The notes below the pieces were generated by a model. That model was not told where the DNA came from, did not search any database, and saw only the letters and a list, made by a program, of their open reading frames with translations. The translations under genes were made by a program, and so were the position numbers. From Cytophagaceae bacterium (GTDB taxonomy: Bacteria > Bacteroidota > Bacteroidia > Cytophagales > Cyclobacteriaceae), in contig CP030886.1 of the NCBI GenBank assembly GCA_006969745.1, positions 2,391,234 through 2,455,233 of the forward strand: 64,000 nt of DNA, in the 5' to 3' direction. Below are positions 9,128 through 18,026 of this stretch, piece after piece (position 1 is the stretch's first letter; the number at the start of each line of letters is the position of its first letter).

Positions 9128-9922
9128 ATGAGTGCGACTGATGATCTTTTAGTAACGGATAAAGAGCGTTTGAAAAGTGTAAAGAGTGTTTTAGTATCCC
9201 AGCCTGAACCTTCTGATCCCAATTCACCTTATCACAAATTAGCGGAAAAGTACAATTTAAAAATTGACTTTCGTAAGTTTATTGAAATTGACCCAGTAGA
9301 CATTAAGGAGTTTCGAAAGCAAAAAGTGAATATCCTTGACCATACTGCGGTTATTTTCACAAGTAGAAATGCAGTTGATCATTTCTTCAGACTTGCTACA
9401 GAAAGCAAGATTGAGATACCGACAGATATGAAATATTTCTGTATATCAGAGACGACAGCAAATTACTTGCAGAAATACATCGTAATTAGAAAGCGAAAGA
9501 TTTTTACAGGAGAGCGTACCGCACAAGATTTACTGAATGTCATAAAGAAACATAAAAGTGAAAAATTTATTTTTCCATGTTCAGATATTCGAACCGATCA
9601 CATTCCTGATTTTCTTAATGAAAATGGATACGAGTGGTCAGAAGCCACTATTTATAGAACAGTAGCATCTGATCTTTCTGATCTGGATAATGTTACCTAT
9701 GATATTATCGCCTTTTTCAGTCCTTCAGGTATTGAATCATTGTTTCAGAATTTCCCTGACTTCAAACAGAACGATACTAGAATCGCAGCCTTTGGACCAA
9801 CAACCTCAAAGGCAGTAAAAGATGCTAATCTGATTTTAGATATTCAAGCGCCATTGCCAAACGCACCATCTATGACTGGTGCCATCGAAGTTTACGTGAA
9901 AGAAGCGAATAACATTTCTTAG
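9128..9922 (+). CDS. hemD: Uroporphyrinogen-III synthase
   Basis: HemD closes and inverts hydroxymethylbilane to uroporphyrinogen III in tetrapyrrole synthesis. The 264-residue protein shows the two-lobe HemD pattern. It starts with VKSVLVSQPEPSD, then has TAVIFTSRNAVDHFF (the usual xxFTSxxAV segment) near residue 75 and IIAFFSPSGIESLF near 195. The IAAFGPTTSKAVKD segment near 215 corresponds to the conserved xGxTTA motif. Sequence conservation in this family is low, so the call rests on pattern and length. It lies 21 bases after DUF4271 and 116 bases before porP/sprF. Confidence 0.87.
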   Translation: MSATDDLLVTDKERLKSVKSVLVSQPEPSDPNSPYHKLAEKYNLKIDFRKFIEIDPVDIKEFRKQKVNILDHTAVIFTSRNAVDHFFRLATESKIEIPTDMKYFCISETTANYLQKYIVIRKRKIFTGERTAQDLLNVIKKHKSEKFIFPCSDIRTDHIPDFLNENGYEWSEATIYRTVASDLSDLDNVTYDIIAFFSPSGIESLFQNFPDFKQNDTRIAAFGPTTSKAVKDANLILDIQAPLPNAPSMTGAIEVYVKEANNIS

Positions 9923-9940
9923 AAATAAGGGTATATAGAT

Positions 9941-9959
9941 TGTAAGAGTTATACTTACA
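9941..9959 (+). terminator. Weak stem-loop after hemD
   Basis: TGTAAG (9941-9946) can pair with CTTACA (9954-9959) around a 7-base loop, 18 bases after the hemD stop. The stem is AT-rich and followed by only a short T-poor tract, so it is a weak terminator or attenuator at best. Confidence 0.25.
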
Positions 9960-10038
9960 GTTAGTTTAGATGAGTGTGCTTAATTCTGCAAAATGAATTT
10001 GTAATCTCATTTGGGTCCTTAATTAAGAATTATTACGA

Positions 10039-11007
10039 ATGAAATGTAGCGTCAAGATTATACTCTCTGCGCTGATGATTTTCATTTCCTACATTGGACA
10101 TGGACAAAATGATTTCTTTTTTAATCATTACATGTTCAATCCGTCATATTATAATCCAGCGTGGGTAGGAACAGAAGATCAGGCTTTTGCAGCAGCACAT
10201 CACAGGAGTCAATGGGCCGGATACAATGCAACGCTTGATCCGGGAGGCGCTCCAACCACACAGTTAATTTCATTAGTTGTTCCCGTCAAAACTACGTTTT
10301 CCGGATTTGGGATGTCAGTTTCCAATGACAAAACTGGTCCCTTAAGTGTGATTCAAGCGAGAATTTCTATTTCCGCGAAAAAAGAATTTGGATTCGGTGA
10401 CATTTCGTTTGGGCTTATGCCTTCTTTAAATGCAAATTCCATCAATACAAATTATTTAAGATTTGTTGATCAGGACGATATAGTTATCCGGACATTAATT
10501 GAACAAGGTGGAGGAGCCCAAATCAAACCTAATCTTCACGCTGGACTATACTTTCAATCCAAGAAAGACTATTTCATCGGCGTCTCTGTTGAAAACATTC
10601 TACAACCGACTTTCGATTTCAGCAGTCTAGCAAGAAATCAAACACCACTTAACTACCTCTTAATGGGAGGCACATCCTTTGGTCTAATGAGAGACTTGGT
10701 GTTAAATCCAACAATAATGGTAAGGTCGGATTTAAACACCTATACTTATGATATAAGCACAGTAGCTGTCTATCAGGAGCGGATGTGGGCTGGTCTGGCT
10801 TTTCGTCGCGCCGAGTCATTAAGCGTGCTTTTAGGATATTCTTTTTTAGAAGACAACAAGTTAAAGGCAGGTTATTCGTTTGACTATGTGATAAAGGATA
10901 AAGACGCTAAACAACCAACCTCACATGAGGTGTTCATTCGTTACGATTTGCCTGATTTAGTCTTCGGCGGACGTAAAGCTGTGAAAACCCCGAGGTTCAC
11001 TTTTTAG
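10039..11007 (+). CDS. PorP/SprF family T9SS membrane protein
   Basis: This is an outer-membrane beta-barrel of the PorP/SprF family, which serves the type IX secretion system and surface adhesin export. Of its 322 residues, the first 22 form a signal peptide ending in GHGQ. The characteristic start of the mature protein follows: HYMFNPSYYNPAWVG, then HRSQWAGY. The barrel runs to the C terminus. It lies just upstream of gldK, as porP does before porK-L-M-N in Porphyromonas. Bacteroidota carry many SprF paralogues, but this position suggests the core PorP. Confidence 0.93.
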   Translation: MKCSVKIILSALMIFISYIGHGQNDFFFNHYMFNPSYYNPAWVGTEDQAFAAAHHRSQWAGYNATLDPGGAPTTQLISLVVPVKTTFSGFGMSVSNDKTGPLSVIQARISISAKKEFGFGDISFGLMPSLNANSINTNYLRFVDQDDIVIRTLIEQGGGAQIKPNLHAGLYFQSKKDYFIGVSVENILQPTFDFSSLARNQTPLNYLLMGGTSFGLMRDLVLNPTIMVRSDLNTYTYDISTVAVYQERMWAGLAFRRAESLSVLLGYSFLEDNKLKAGYSFDYVIKDKDAKQPTSHEVFIRYDLPDLVFGGRKAVKTPRFTF

Positions 11008-11152
11008 TCAAATATGTTTACGGCTTCATCCAAATTTGAAAGCAAAACTTGCCCCGAAAAGATTTATGATTATATATTTAGACAGAATATCGTGCAATAA
11101 TTCTTGCTAAAGTTTGTTTATTTTACATACTTGCATGTTCAATAAAGGTGTT

Positions 11153-12187
11153 ATGAATAAAATGCGTGTTTTTACAATCTCAAATTGTATTGTCCTTTGC
11201 TGTGCCATAATTCTATCAGGTTGTGGACTTTTTGGCGGAAATCAAGGGGACAAAGGTGAGCTTATAGGAGCTCCAGATAGATTAGGATGGGAAATGACCA
11301 GGCCATATGGAATGGTTTCAGTGCCATCTGGTACTTTTCACATGGGGCAGGCTGACGAAGATGTTGCCGCCACCCAAATAAATTTCAATAAACAAGTGAC
11401 CATCGGGGCATTCTTTATGGATGATACAGAAATCACCAATAACGAATACCGACAGTTTACTCAAAATCTGCAGGAAAGTTCAGAAATTGACTTGCCAACA
11501 GGCTATTCAATTGCTGATTTAATGCCGGACACCACAGTGTGGACTAGAGATTATACTCATCACATGGGTGATCCATTAGTAGTTTACTACTGGTCGCATC
11601 CAGCATTCGATGACTATCCGGTCGTTGGCGTAGATTGGAAATCAGCAAAGTATTTCTCTGAATGGAGAACACAATACTTAAATGATTATCGATCCAGCGT
11701 TGGTCTTCCGGTAATGCCAAACTTCAGACTTCCATCTGAGGCAGAATGGGAGTATGCTTCCCGAGGAGGAAGAGATATGGCTAAGTACCCTTGGGGAAAT
11801 CCATACATAAGAAATGCTAAAGGTTGTCTATTGGCAAACTTTAAACCAGGAAGAGGAAACTATTTTGATGATGGGTATGCATACACTTCCCCAATAGGAA
11901 CCTATTTTGCCAATGAGTATGGGCTATATGATATGGCAGGTAATGTAGCTGAATGGTGTGAAGATGCTTACAACCCATCAGCAATGCCACTAACCTGGGA
12001 TTTGAATCCAACTTATTTTGATGACAATATTCCACACAAAGTGATCAGAGGTGGTTCTTGGAAAGACATAGCCTATTATCTCGAAACTGGTACACGCTCA
12101 TTTGAGCATCAGGATACCACAAGAGCATCGATAGGATTTAGATGTGCTATGACTTATCTTGGCAGATCGTCAGGATATGAATTTTAA
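11153..12187 (+). CDS. gldK: T9SS ring lipoprotein GldK/PorK
   Basis: GldK (PorK) is an outer-membrane lipoprotein that forms a periplasmic ring with GldN as part of the type IX secretion machine. The lipobox LSGC lies about residue 24 from ATG 11153. The body is an FGE-sulfatase (SUMF1) fold, visible as FRLPSEAEWEYASRGG, GLYDMAGNVAEWCED, VIRGGSWKD and GFRCAM. GldJ has the same fold, but the next genes are gldL, gldM and gldN, so GldK is preferred. An upstream in-frame start at 11114 would put 13 extra residues before the signal peptide. ATG 11153 is preceded by AAAGGTG and is chosen. Confidence 0.93.
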   Translation: MNKMRVFTISNCIVLCCAIILSGCGLFGGNQGDKGELIGAPDRLGWEMTRPYGMVSVPSGTFHMGQADEDVAATQINFNKQVTIGAFFMDDTEITNNEYRQFTQNLQESSEIDLPTGYSIADLMPDTTVWTRDYTHHMGDPLVVYYWSHPAFDDYPVVGVDWKSAKYFSEWRTQYLNDYRSSVGLPVMPNFRLPSEAEWEYASRGGRDMAKYPWGNPYIRNAKGCLLANFKPGRGNYFDDGYAYTSPIGTYFANEYGLYDMAGNVAEWCEDAYNPSAMPLTWDLNPTYFDDNIPHKVIRGGSWKDIAYYLETGTRSFEHQDTTRASIGFRCAMTYLGRSSGYEF

Positions 12188-12229
12188 TAAAACAATAACG
12201 AATAAATTACTAACCTAAATATTATTACA

Positions 12230-13042
12230 ATGAGCAAAAAAGGCGGATTTCAGGAGCTTCTCTATTCCACTATAATGCCGAAAATTTATGGAATAGGAGC
12301 TGCAGTTGTAATCGTGGGAGCGATGTTTAAAATTCTTCACATGCCTGGTGCGGCCCTCATGCTTGGGGTAGGACTCACCACAGAGGCTGTTATTTTCTTT
12401 TTAAGTGCATTCGAGCCGAAGCACGCTGAGCCAGATTGGGCTAAAGTATATCCAGAACTAGCTGATGACTATGATGGTCCTTCGTCTGCTCCTAGAAAAG
12501 CAGTTCCACAGGCTACAGGGGCATCTGCTCAAATGGATAAAATGTTGGCTGATGCTAAAGTTGGACCTGAGCTAATTAAAAGTTTAGGAGATGGCATGCG
12601 AAACATGGCCGAATCTGCAAAGAAAATGTCTAACCTAAGCGACGCAGCAGTTGCTACCAATGAATATGCTGGGAACGTTAAGTCTGCTTCAAGATCTCTT
12701 GCTGAGATGAACAAGTCTTACGCTTCAGCAATGGAAGCCATGTCAGGAATGGCTGATGCTACGAAAGATACAAAAGAGTACCATAGCCAAGTTCAGAACG
12801 TAACGAAAAGCTTAGGTGCTTTGAACGCTGTTTATGAAATGGAATTGAAAGATGCTCAAAGTCATACCAAAGCGTTGAACAAATTCTATTCTAACATTAG
12901 TGGTGCGCTTGAAAGCATGGCTGAAGCCGGTAAGGAAACTTCTGCGTTTCAGTCTGAGCTAAACAAGCTGACATCGAACATTTCTGCCCTTAACAAGGTA
13001 TACGGTAATATGCTTACCGCAATGAGAGGTAGTCAACAATAA
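12230..13042 (+). CDS. gldL: T9SS/gliding motor protein GldL
   Basis: GldL and GldM form the inner-membrane rotary motor that couples proton flow to type IX secretion and gliding. The 270-residue protein has two membrane helices (about 18-37 and 42-60). Glu52, in helix two (GLTTEAVIFFLSAFEP), corresponds to the conserved membrane glutamate needed for motor function in known GldL. The cytoplasmic remainder is helical with repeated KxxxLAEMNKSYxxAMxxMxxM patterns, consistent with a coiled-coil tail. It lies 42 bases after gldK and 21 before gldM. Confidence 0.96.
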   Translation: MSKKGGFQELLYSTIMPKIYGIGAAVVIVGAMFKILHMPGAALMLGVGLTTEAVIFFLSAFEPKHAEPDWAKVYPELADDYDGPSSAPRKAVPQATGASAQMDKMLADAKVGPELIKSLGDGMRNMAESAKKMSNLSDAAVATNEYAGNVKSASRSLAEMNKSYASAMEAMSGMADATKDTKEYHSQVQNVTKSLGALNAVYEMELKDAQSHTKALNKFYSNISGALESMAEAGKETSAFQSELNKLTSNISALNKVYGNMLTAMRGSQQ

Positions 13043-13063
13043 ACCCTTTAAAACAAATCAATT

Positions 13064-14695
13064 ATGGCAGGAGGAAAAGAAACACCACGGCAGAAAATGA
13101 TCGGCATGATGTATTTGGTGCTTACTGCATTGTTAGCATTAAATGTTAGTTCCACAGTTCTCGACAAATTCGCCTTTATCAATGAAAGTTTGGAACGAGC
13201 AAATGCTGAAACATCTGAAAGAAATGTCAGAACCATTCAGGGAATGGAACAAGCTGTCGAGGACAAGGGTAATCGACCGGATGACAAAAAGGTAGTGGCT
13301 GACGCAGAGGCTTTAAGAGCTGAAACTGAGCGAGTTCTTGCCGAAATGAAAAACTACAAGGAAAAGTTTATTGAGATTACCGGAGGATACGAAAATCCTG
13401 AAAAGAAAGACGCCAGATTTATTATTGGTAAAACTGATTACGATAAGGTTGGACACTACATGATGCCTGTGCCGGAAGGTGGCGAAGGTCATGGTGCCGC
13501 CATGAAGGAATTACTGAATGGATATGCTGATTACGTAAAAGAAGTCTTGAAAAAGAATGGAGCAGATGAAAAAGCTTTAAGACCGTTCCATAAATTGGCC
13601 AAAGATGCTGATGAGGATGAGTACTATAGCAAGGATGAAAATCAGAAAGGTAAAAAATGGTCTCAATTAGCATTCGAAGGTTCTCCAACACATGCTGCTT
13701 TAGCTACGGTTAGTGAATTTCAAGCCAACATTCTTGGTTTCGAAACCGCAGCATTAGATTTCCTTGTGGATCGAGTAGGTCTAAAGGATATCACTTTTGA
13801 TCAAATCAAGCCTGTAATTATGCCTGAGTCTCAATATGTAGCAGCCGGTACAAAATATAAGGCCGATATGTTTATTGCAGCTTCTGCGTCTGGTCTGAAT
13901 GACAAGATGGTGATGAAGTACAATGGAGAAGAGGCTCCTGTTGTAGGTGGTGTAGGTAAAGTAGAATTTACTGCAACTCCAGGAAACTACGACAAGAATG
14001 GAAATGCCAAGAAGCAAATTGTTGCAGAGATTACTGTACCTCAAGGAGGAGGCACAGATACTACATTTACTGATACGATTGACTACTATGTAGTGAGACC
14101 TGTTATTCAAATTCAGTCTCAATCTGTAAACGCTCTTTACTACAATTGTGGTAACAAGCTAGATGTACAGGTTCCTGCTTTAGGAACATCTTATAATCCA
14201 TCTTTCTCGGCTAAAGGAGGAGATGCAATCAAAGGATCACAAACGGGTCAGGTTACAGTTGTTCCAAGACAACAGAAAGTAACCCTTACAGTTTCTTCTA
14301 ATGGAAATGTTATTGGTTCCAGAGAGTTTGGTGTAAGAGGTATTCCGGCACCGGATATAAAAGTTTTTACAAGTGCTGGTGAAGTGAATTTAAAAGAAGG
14401 TATTCCAGCTCAAACGCCTGAGTTGTTTTTGCGAGCAATCCCAGATGAAAGTTTTGCTTCTTTCTTACCAGATGATGCCAAGTTCAGAATTGCTGAAGCA
14501 GAAATCACCCTGGTTAGTGGTGGTCTAGGACGAGGTACTGTAAGGGCTGGTGAAAAAGTAAACTTACGGGGGATGAGAGGCAGAAAAGGTGATCAAATTG
14601 TAATAGAGATTAAGAAAGTTCAAAGACAAAACTTCAGAAAGCAAGTTGAGGACTTCAAGAAGTTCCAGCGCTTTGTCAACATTTCGTTGAAATAA
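13064..14695 (+). CDS. gldM: T9SS/gliding motor protein GldM
   Basis: GldM spans the inner membrane once and reaches across the periplasm to the GldK/GldN ring. The start MAGGKETPRQKMIGMMYLVL and the single helix at about 13-32 with ALLALNVSS are diagnostic. A helical region follows (residues 35-225), then several beta domains to residue 543. The length agrees with GldM of about 515-550 residues. It sits between gldL and gldN with 21-22 base gaps, indicating one operon. Confidence 0.97.
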   Translation: MAGGKETPRQKMIGMMYLVLTALLALNVSSTVLDKFAFINESLERANAETSERNVRTIQGMEQAVEDKGNRPDDKKVVADAEALRAETERVLAEMKNYKEKFIEITGGYENPEKKDARFIIGKTDYDKVGHYMMPVPEGGEGHGAAMKELLNGYADYVKEVLKKNGADEKALRPFHKLAKDADEDEYYSKDENQKGKKWSQLAFEGSPTHAALATVSEFQANILGFETAALDFLVDRVGLKDITFDQIKPVIMPESQYVAAGTKYKADMFIAASASGLNDKMVMKYNGEEAPVVGGVGKVEFTATPGNYDKNGNAKKQIVAEITVPQGGGTDTTFTDTIDYYVVRPVIQIQSQSVNALYYNCGNKLDVQVPALGTSYNPSFSAKGGDAIKGSQTGQVTVVPRQQKVTLTVSSNGNVIGSREFGVRGIPAPDIKVFTSAGEVNLKEGIPAQTPELFLRAIPDESFASFLPDDAKFRIAEAEITLVSGGLGRGTVRAGEKVNLRGMRGRKGDQIVIEIKKVQRQNFRKQVEDFKKFQRFVNISLK

Positions 14696-14717
14696 ACTTG
14701 TCAGATAAAAGAGTGTT

Positions 14718-15578
14718 ATGAAAAAATTAGGTTATGTAATTGTATTTGCTCTAGCTGTTTCCTTTGGACATGCTCAAGAAGAGCTTGCGCCTTTGGTAAA
14801 GCCAGAGGTTGAAGAAGCTCAAGTGATGTTCAAAAAGACTGTCTGGAGACGTATGGACATGGAAGAGAAGCAAAATAAGCCTTTCTTTTCACTGAACGGT
14901 GAGGTTTCAAGATTGCTCATTGAGGCAGTCGATGAAGGTTTACTGACTCCATACAGATCTGATTCTTGTATTAACTTCATGCCAGATATTATTTTTGTAT
15001 CCAATGTTTCAGTGGAAAGAGAGCAAAATCCATTTGTAGGAGGAGGGTTTAACTCTGGTGGTTTCGATTCGTTTGGTGATGATTCCAGTGCAGATGCTGC
15101 GACTCAAGAACCGACAGATGAGACAAGACAAGAGGCCATTCCGGAAAATTTATTCTCTGTATTATACATAAAAGAGGATGTTATTTTTGATAGAAACAGA
15201 TCAAGAATGTATAACTACATTCGATCACTGAGTATTGCTTTGCCAAGGGACGCTGGTTCATTGTATAATCCTGCAGGCTTTGAGAGAAAAGTAGCGCATT
15301 TCAGATATGATGATGTAGTTGCACTTTTTAGAGGTCCTTATGCTGATAGAGCTAAATATTACAATAGACAGAACTCTGGTAAGCACATGAATATGAGCGA
15401 TGCATTTGAATTGAGACTATTCAATGCTCCAATAGTTAAAATATCAAATCCACAGGATTTAGATATACGTCAAATATATTCTGATCAGATGGCTGAAGAT
15501 CCAATGAGCGTAATTGTGATTCAGCAGAAATATGAATATGATTTAATGGAGTATGAATCAGAACTTTGGGAATATTAA
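14718..15578 (+). CDS. gldN: T9SS ring protein GldN/PorN
   Basis: GldN is the periplasmic partner of GldK in the T9SS ring. The 286-residue protein starts with a signal peptide ending in GHAQ. Family patterns are VWRRMDMEEKQNKPFF near 37-52, YIKEDVIFDRNRSRMYNYI near residue 150 and QQKYEYDLMEYESELWEY at the C terminus. A glycine/aspartate-rich loop (FVGGGFNSGGFDSFGDD) separates the two halves at about residues 102-118 and looks like a lineage-specific insertion. The end overlaps the frame of the next gene, whose preferred start lies 38 bases downstream. Confidence 0.95.
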   Translation: MKKLGYVIVFALAVSFGHAQEELAPLVKPEVEEAQVMFKKTVWRRMDMEEKQNKPFFSLNGEVSRLLIEAVDEGLLTPYRSDSCINFMPDIIFVSNVSVEREQNPFVGGGFNSGGFDSFGDDSSADAATQEPTDETRQEAIPENLFSVLYIKEDVIFDRNRSRMYNYIRSLSIALPRDAGSLYNPAGFERKVAHFRYDDVVALFRGPYADRAKYYNRQNSGKHMNMSDAFELRLFNAPIVKISNPQDLDIRQIYSDQMAEDPMSVIVIQQKYEYDLMEYESELWEY

Positions 15579-15616
15579 TATTATATGATTTGAAACCTTA
15601 CCTAATCCACCGTAAG

Positions 15617-16198
15617 ATGAACATTAAAAATTTTCTCTCCTCGCTTTTACTTATGATTTGTATTGTTGCCTCTGCGCAAGAATATGGAGAGTTAACTGAT
15701 CCTCGAGATGGTAAAACTTATAAAATAGTAACTGTAGACATTGAGCTTGAAGGAGGTGTGACTGTTAAGCGGACCTGGATGGCTCAGAATTTAGCGTATG
15801 AAGTACCGGATTCGTTTTGCTACAAAAATGAAGAAGCTTATTGCGAGGCATTTGGTAGACTTTACACCTTTCAGGCTGCAAAGGCTGCTTGCCCCGATGG
15901 TTGGCATGTACCTACTATAGCTGAATGGAGATTACTATTCCAAACCTTTGGAGGTATTCATAACGCTGGCATTGCTTTACAAAAAGGAGGAGAAAGTGGA
16001 ATAGATCTAGCCCTAGGAGGATTCGGTGATCCAGGACGTGTGTTCAAGAATATAGGGATCAGCGGAAATTATTGGGATGCTGAAAAGAAATCCGATAACA
16101 CTTCTGGCTTAATTTCTGTTCAGAAAGGATCGAAAGAAATATTTCATAGTGTCATCGGTGATTGGCATAGAAACAGTTGCAGATGTGTAAAAGACTAA
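15617..16198 (+). CDS. Fibrobacter major paralogous domain secreted protein
   Basis: The 193-residue product has a signal peptide (ending in IVASAQ) followed by a domain of the Fibrobacter succinogenes major paralogous family. Visible patterns are LTDPRDGKTYKIV, RTWMAQNLAYEV, YCEAFGRLYTFQAA, CPDGWHVPTIAEW and SCRCVKD, with paired cysteines suited to the oxidising envelope. The family belongs to the C-type-lectin-like/FGE fold group and its molecular role is not established. Position directly after gldN and before a strong terminator places it in the T9SS operon. The frame is open from 15566, but ATG 15617 begins the signal peptide. Confidence 0.88.
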   Translation: MNIKNFLSSLLLMICIVASAQEYGELTDPRDGKTYKIVTVDIELEGGVTVKRTWMAQNLAYEVPDSFCYKNEEAYCEAFGRLYTFQAAKAACPDGWHVPTIAEWRLLFQTFGGIHNAGIALQKGGESGIDLALGGFGDPGRVFKNIGISGNYWDAEKKSDNTSGLISVQKGSKEIFHSVIGDWHRNSCRCVKD

Positions 16199-16212
16199 TT
16201 TGCTAATAGCAT

Positions 16213-16245
16213 AAAAAAAAGGAGACTTAAAGGTCTCCTTTTTTT
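16213..16245. terminator. Bidirectional rho-independent terminator
   Basis: The stem GGAGAC (16221-16226) pairs with GTCTCC (16233-16238) around a 6-base loop. It is flanked by eight A on the left and seven T on the right that extend the pairing. Either strand reads as a hairpin plus U tract, so it can end both the gld operon and the minus-strand uvrC transcript. The last uvrC codons and stop lie inside the hairpin. Confidence 0.85.
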
Positions 16246-18026
16246 ATTGCCTGAAAAATGAGCTCAGCTTTAGATTTTCCAATTAATTGGATTAAATCTT
16301 TTTCTGAACTTTCCTTTAACCTTTTCACGCTACCAAACTCGCGAATTAACTTGTTGCGCGTGTTGGATCCAATTCCTTTGATATTATCAAGACCAGACTG
16401 AACGGATTCCTTGCTTCTCTTTTGTCTGTGAAATGTAATTGCGAATCTATGAGCTTCGTCCCTCAACTGCTGTAGCAGCTTAAGAGAGGTTGACTTTTTG
16501 CTTATATATATTGGGATGTTATCTTCAGGAAAGTAGATTTCTTCAAGTCGCTTGGCAATCCCTATGATGGGAATTTTACCATATATACCCAAATCTTTTA
16601 ATGCCTCACATGCAGAACTTAATTGACCCTTACCACCGTCAATAACAACTAGGTTTGGATAGGGGATGTTCTCTTTTTTTAAATGAGCATATCTTCTTCC
16701 TACTACCTCTTTCATGGACGCAAAATCGTCTGGACCTACTACAGTTTTGATGTTGAATTTACGATAGTTTGACTTGGATGGCTTCCCATTTTTAAAACAT
16801 ACCATGGAAGCCACAGGATTAGTGCCTTGAATGTTTGAGTTATCGAAACATTCTATATGTATAGGGAGCTCTCTGAGTTTTAAATCTTTTTGCAAATTTT
16901 TAAGTATCGCTTCATTTGGTTGTACAGTTTTTTGCGAAAATCTTTCTTTTTTGAAATAGAGCGCATTTTTAAAAGACAGATCAACCAACTTTTTTTTATC
17001 GCCTATTTTAGGAATGGTTACCTCAACTCCTTCCCATGGCTCGATCTCAGTATTGGTCAATATAAATGGGTTATTGCTCCCATATTTTTTTCGAAGATCG
17101 AATACGGTAAACTGAAAAACTTCTTCGTTATCTTCTTCAATTTTCTTCTTTACTTCTAATGTTTCTGAATTAACAATTGCTCCATTTTCAATATGCATGT
17201 AGTTGATATACATGGATTTTTCCTTTTCGGAAAGAGTCATTGTAAAAACGTCTGTATTGGTAATTTTTTGATTTACTATGAGCGATTTCGATTGAAACTT
17301 ATCAAGAAGATCTAGTTTTTCTTTGTATGATTGTGCCAATTCAAATTTTAAAGAAGAAGCTGCATTCTGCATTTTGTCTTTGTAAGATTTACTTACAATC
17401 CCGACCTTACCTTTCAGTATTCTTTTTGCTTCCTCGATATCTTCAAGGTAGTTTTCTTCGGATTGTAGACCTTCACATGGGCCCAGACAATTACCGATAT
17501 GGTATTCAAGACATACTTTGAATTTTTTCTTAGCAATGTTTTCTTCTGAAAGATTGTATTTGCATGTTCTTATTCTGTGAAGTTTCCTGATTAAGTCGAG
17601 AACTCCATTCATAGCTTTTACACTCGTATATGGGCCAAAATATTCGCCTTTTGAATGATCAATTCGTCGAGTGGAGTAAATACGGGGGAACCGCTCATTG
17701 GTAATACAAATGCTTGGAAAGCTTTTGTCATCTTTGAGTAGAATATTGTATCGAGGCTGATTTTCTTTAATCAGATTGTTTTCAAGTAATAAGGCATCAA
17801 ATTCCGATGATACAATTACGAACTCAATCTGTACTATTTCAGAAACTAGTTTATAGGTTTTTCGATTGTCTAAGTTGGCTTTTGTGAAATAGCTGCTGAC
17901 CCTTTTTTTTAAATTCTTAGCCTTGCCAACGTAAATTATTATTCCCTCAAGGTCTAAAAACTTGTATACTCCAGGCTTATCAGGAAGTTTGAGGTATTCA
18001 TCTCTGGAAAATCTCTGAAATTGCAT
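16227..18026 (-). CDS. uvrC: UvrABC system protein C
   Basis: UvrC makes both incisions in nucleotide excision repair. The 599-residue length is normal. The N-terminal GIY-YIG nuclease is seen at PDKPGVYKFLDLEG then IIYVGKAKNLKKRV (residues 16-45). A UVR region lies near 205-240, a UvrC RNase H-like domain contains ECFDNSNIQGTNPV and VVIDGGKGQL (about 385-470), and helix-hairpin-helix motifs (IKGIGSNTRNKLI) lie near 550. It shares one base with the upstream PBP gene, so it is translated from the porW-PBP1A transcript. The 3' end runs into the terminator hairpin. Confidence 0.97.
   Translation of the reverse strand: MQFQRFSRDEYLKLPDKPGVYKFLDLEGIIIYVGKAKNLKKRVSSYFTKANLDNRKTYKLVSEIVQIEFVIVSSEFDALLLENNLIKENQPRYNILLKDDKSFPSICITNERFPRIYSTRRIDHSKGEYFGPYTSVKAMNGVLDLIRKLHRIRTCKYNLSEENIAKKKFKVCLEYHIGNCLGPCEGLQSEENYLEDIEEAKRILKGKVGIVSKSYKDKMQNAASSLKFELAQSYKEKLDLLDKFQSKSLIVNQKITNTDVFTMTLSEKEKSMYINYMHIENGAIVNSETLEVKKKIEEDNEEVFQFTVFDLRKKYGSNNPFILTNTEIEPWEGVEVTIPKIGDKKKLVDLSFKNALYFKKERFSQKTVQPNEAILKNLQKDLKLRELPIHIECFDNSNIQGTNPVASMVCFKNGKPSKSNYRKFNIKTVVGPDDFASMKEVVGRRYAHLKKENIPYPNLVVIDGGKGQLSSACEALKDLGIYGKIPIIGIAKRLEEIYFPEDNIPIYISKKSTSLKLLQQLRDEAHRFAITFHRQKRSKESVQSGLDNIKGIGSNTRNKLIREFGSVKRLKESSEKDLIQLIGKSKAELIFQAIKKGDL

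Noticed and set aside
11153..12187. GldJ rather than GldK
   Set aside because: Both share the FGE-sulfatase fold, but the gene directly precedes gldL-M-N, which is the GldK position.
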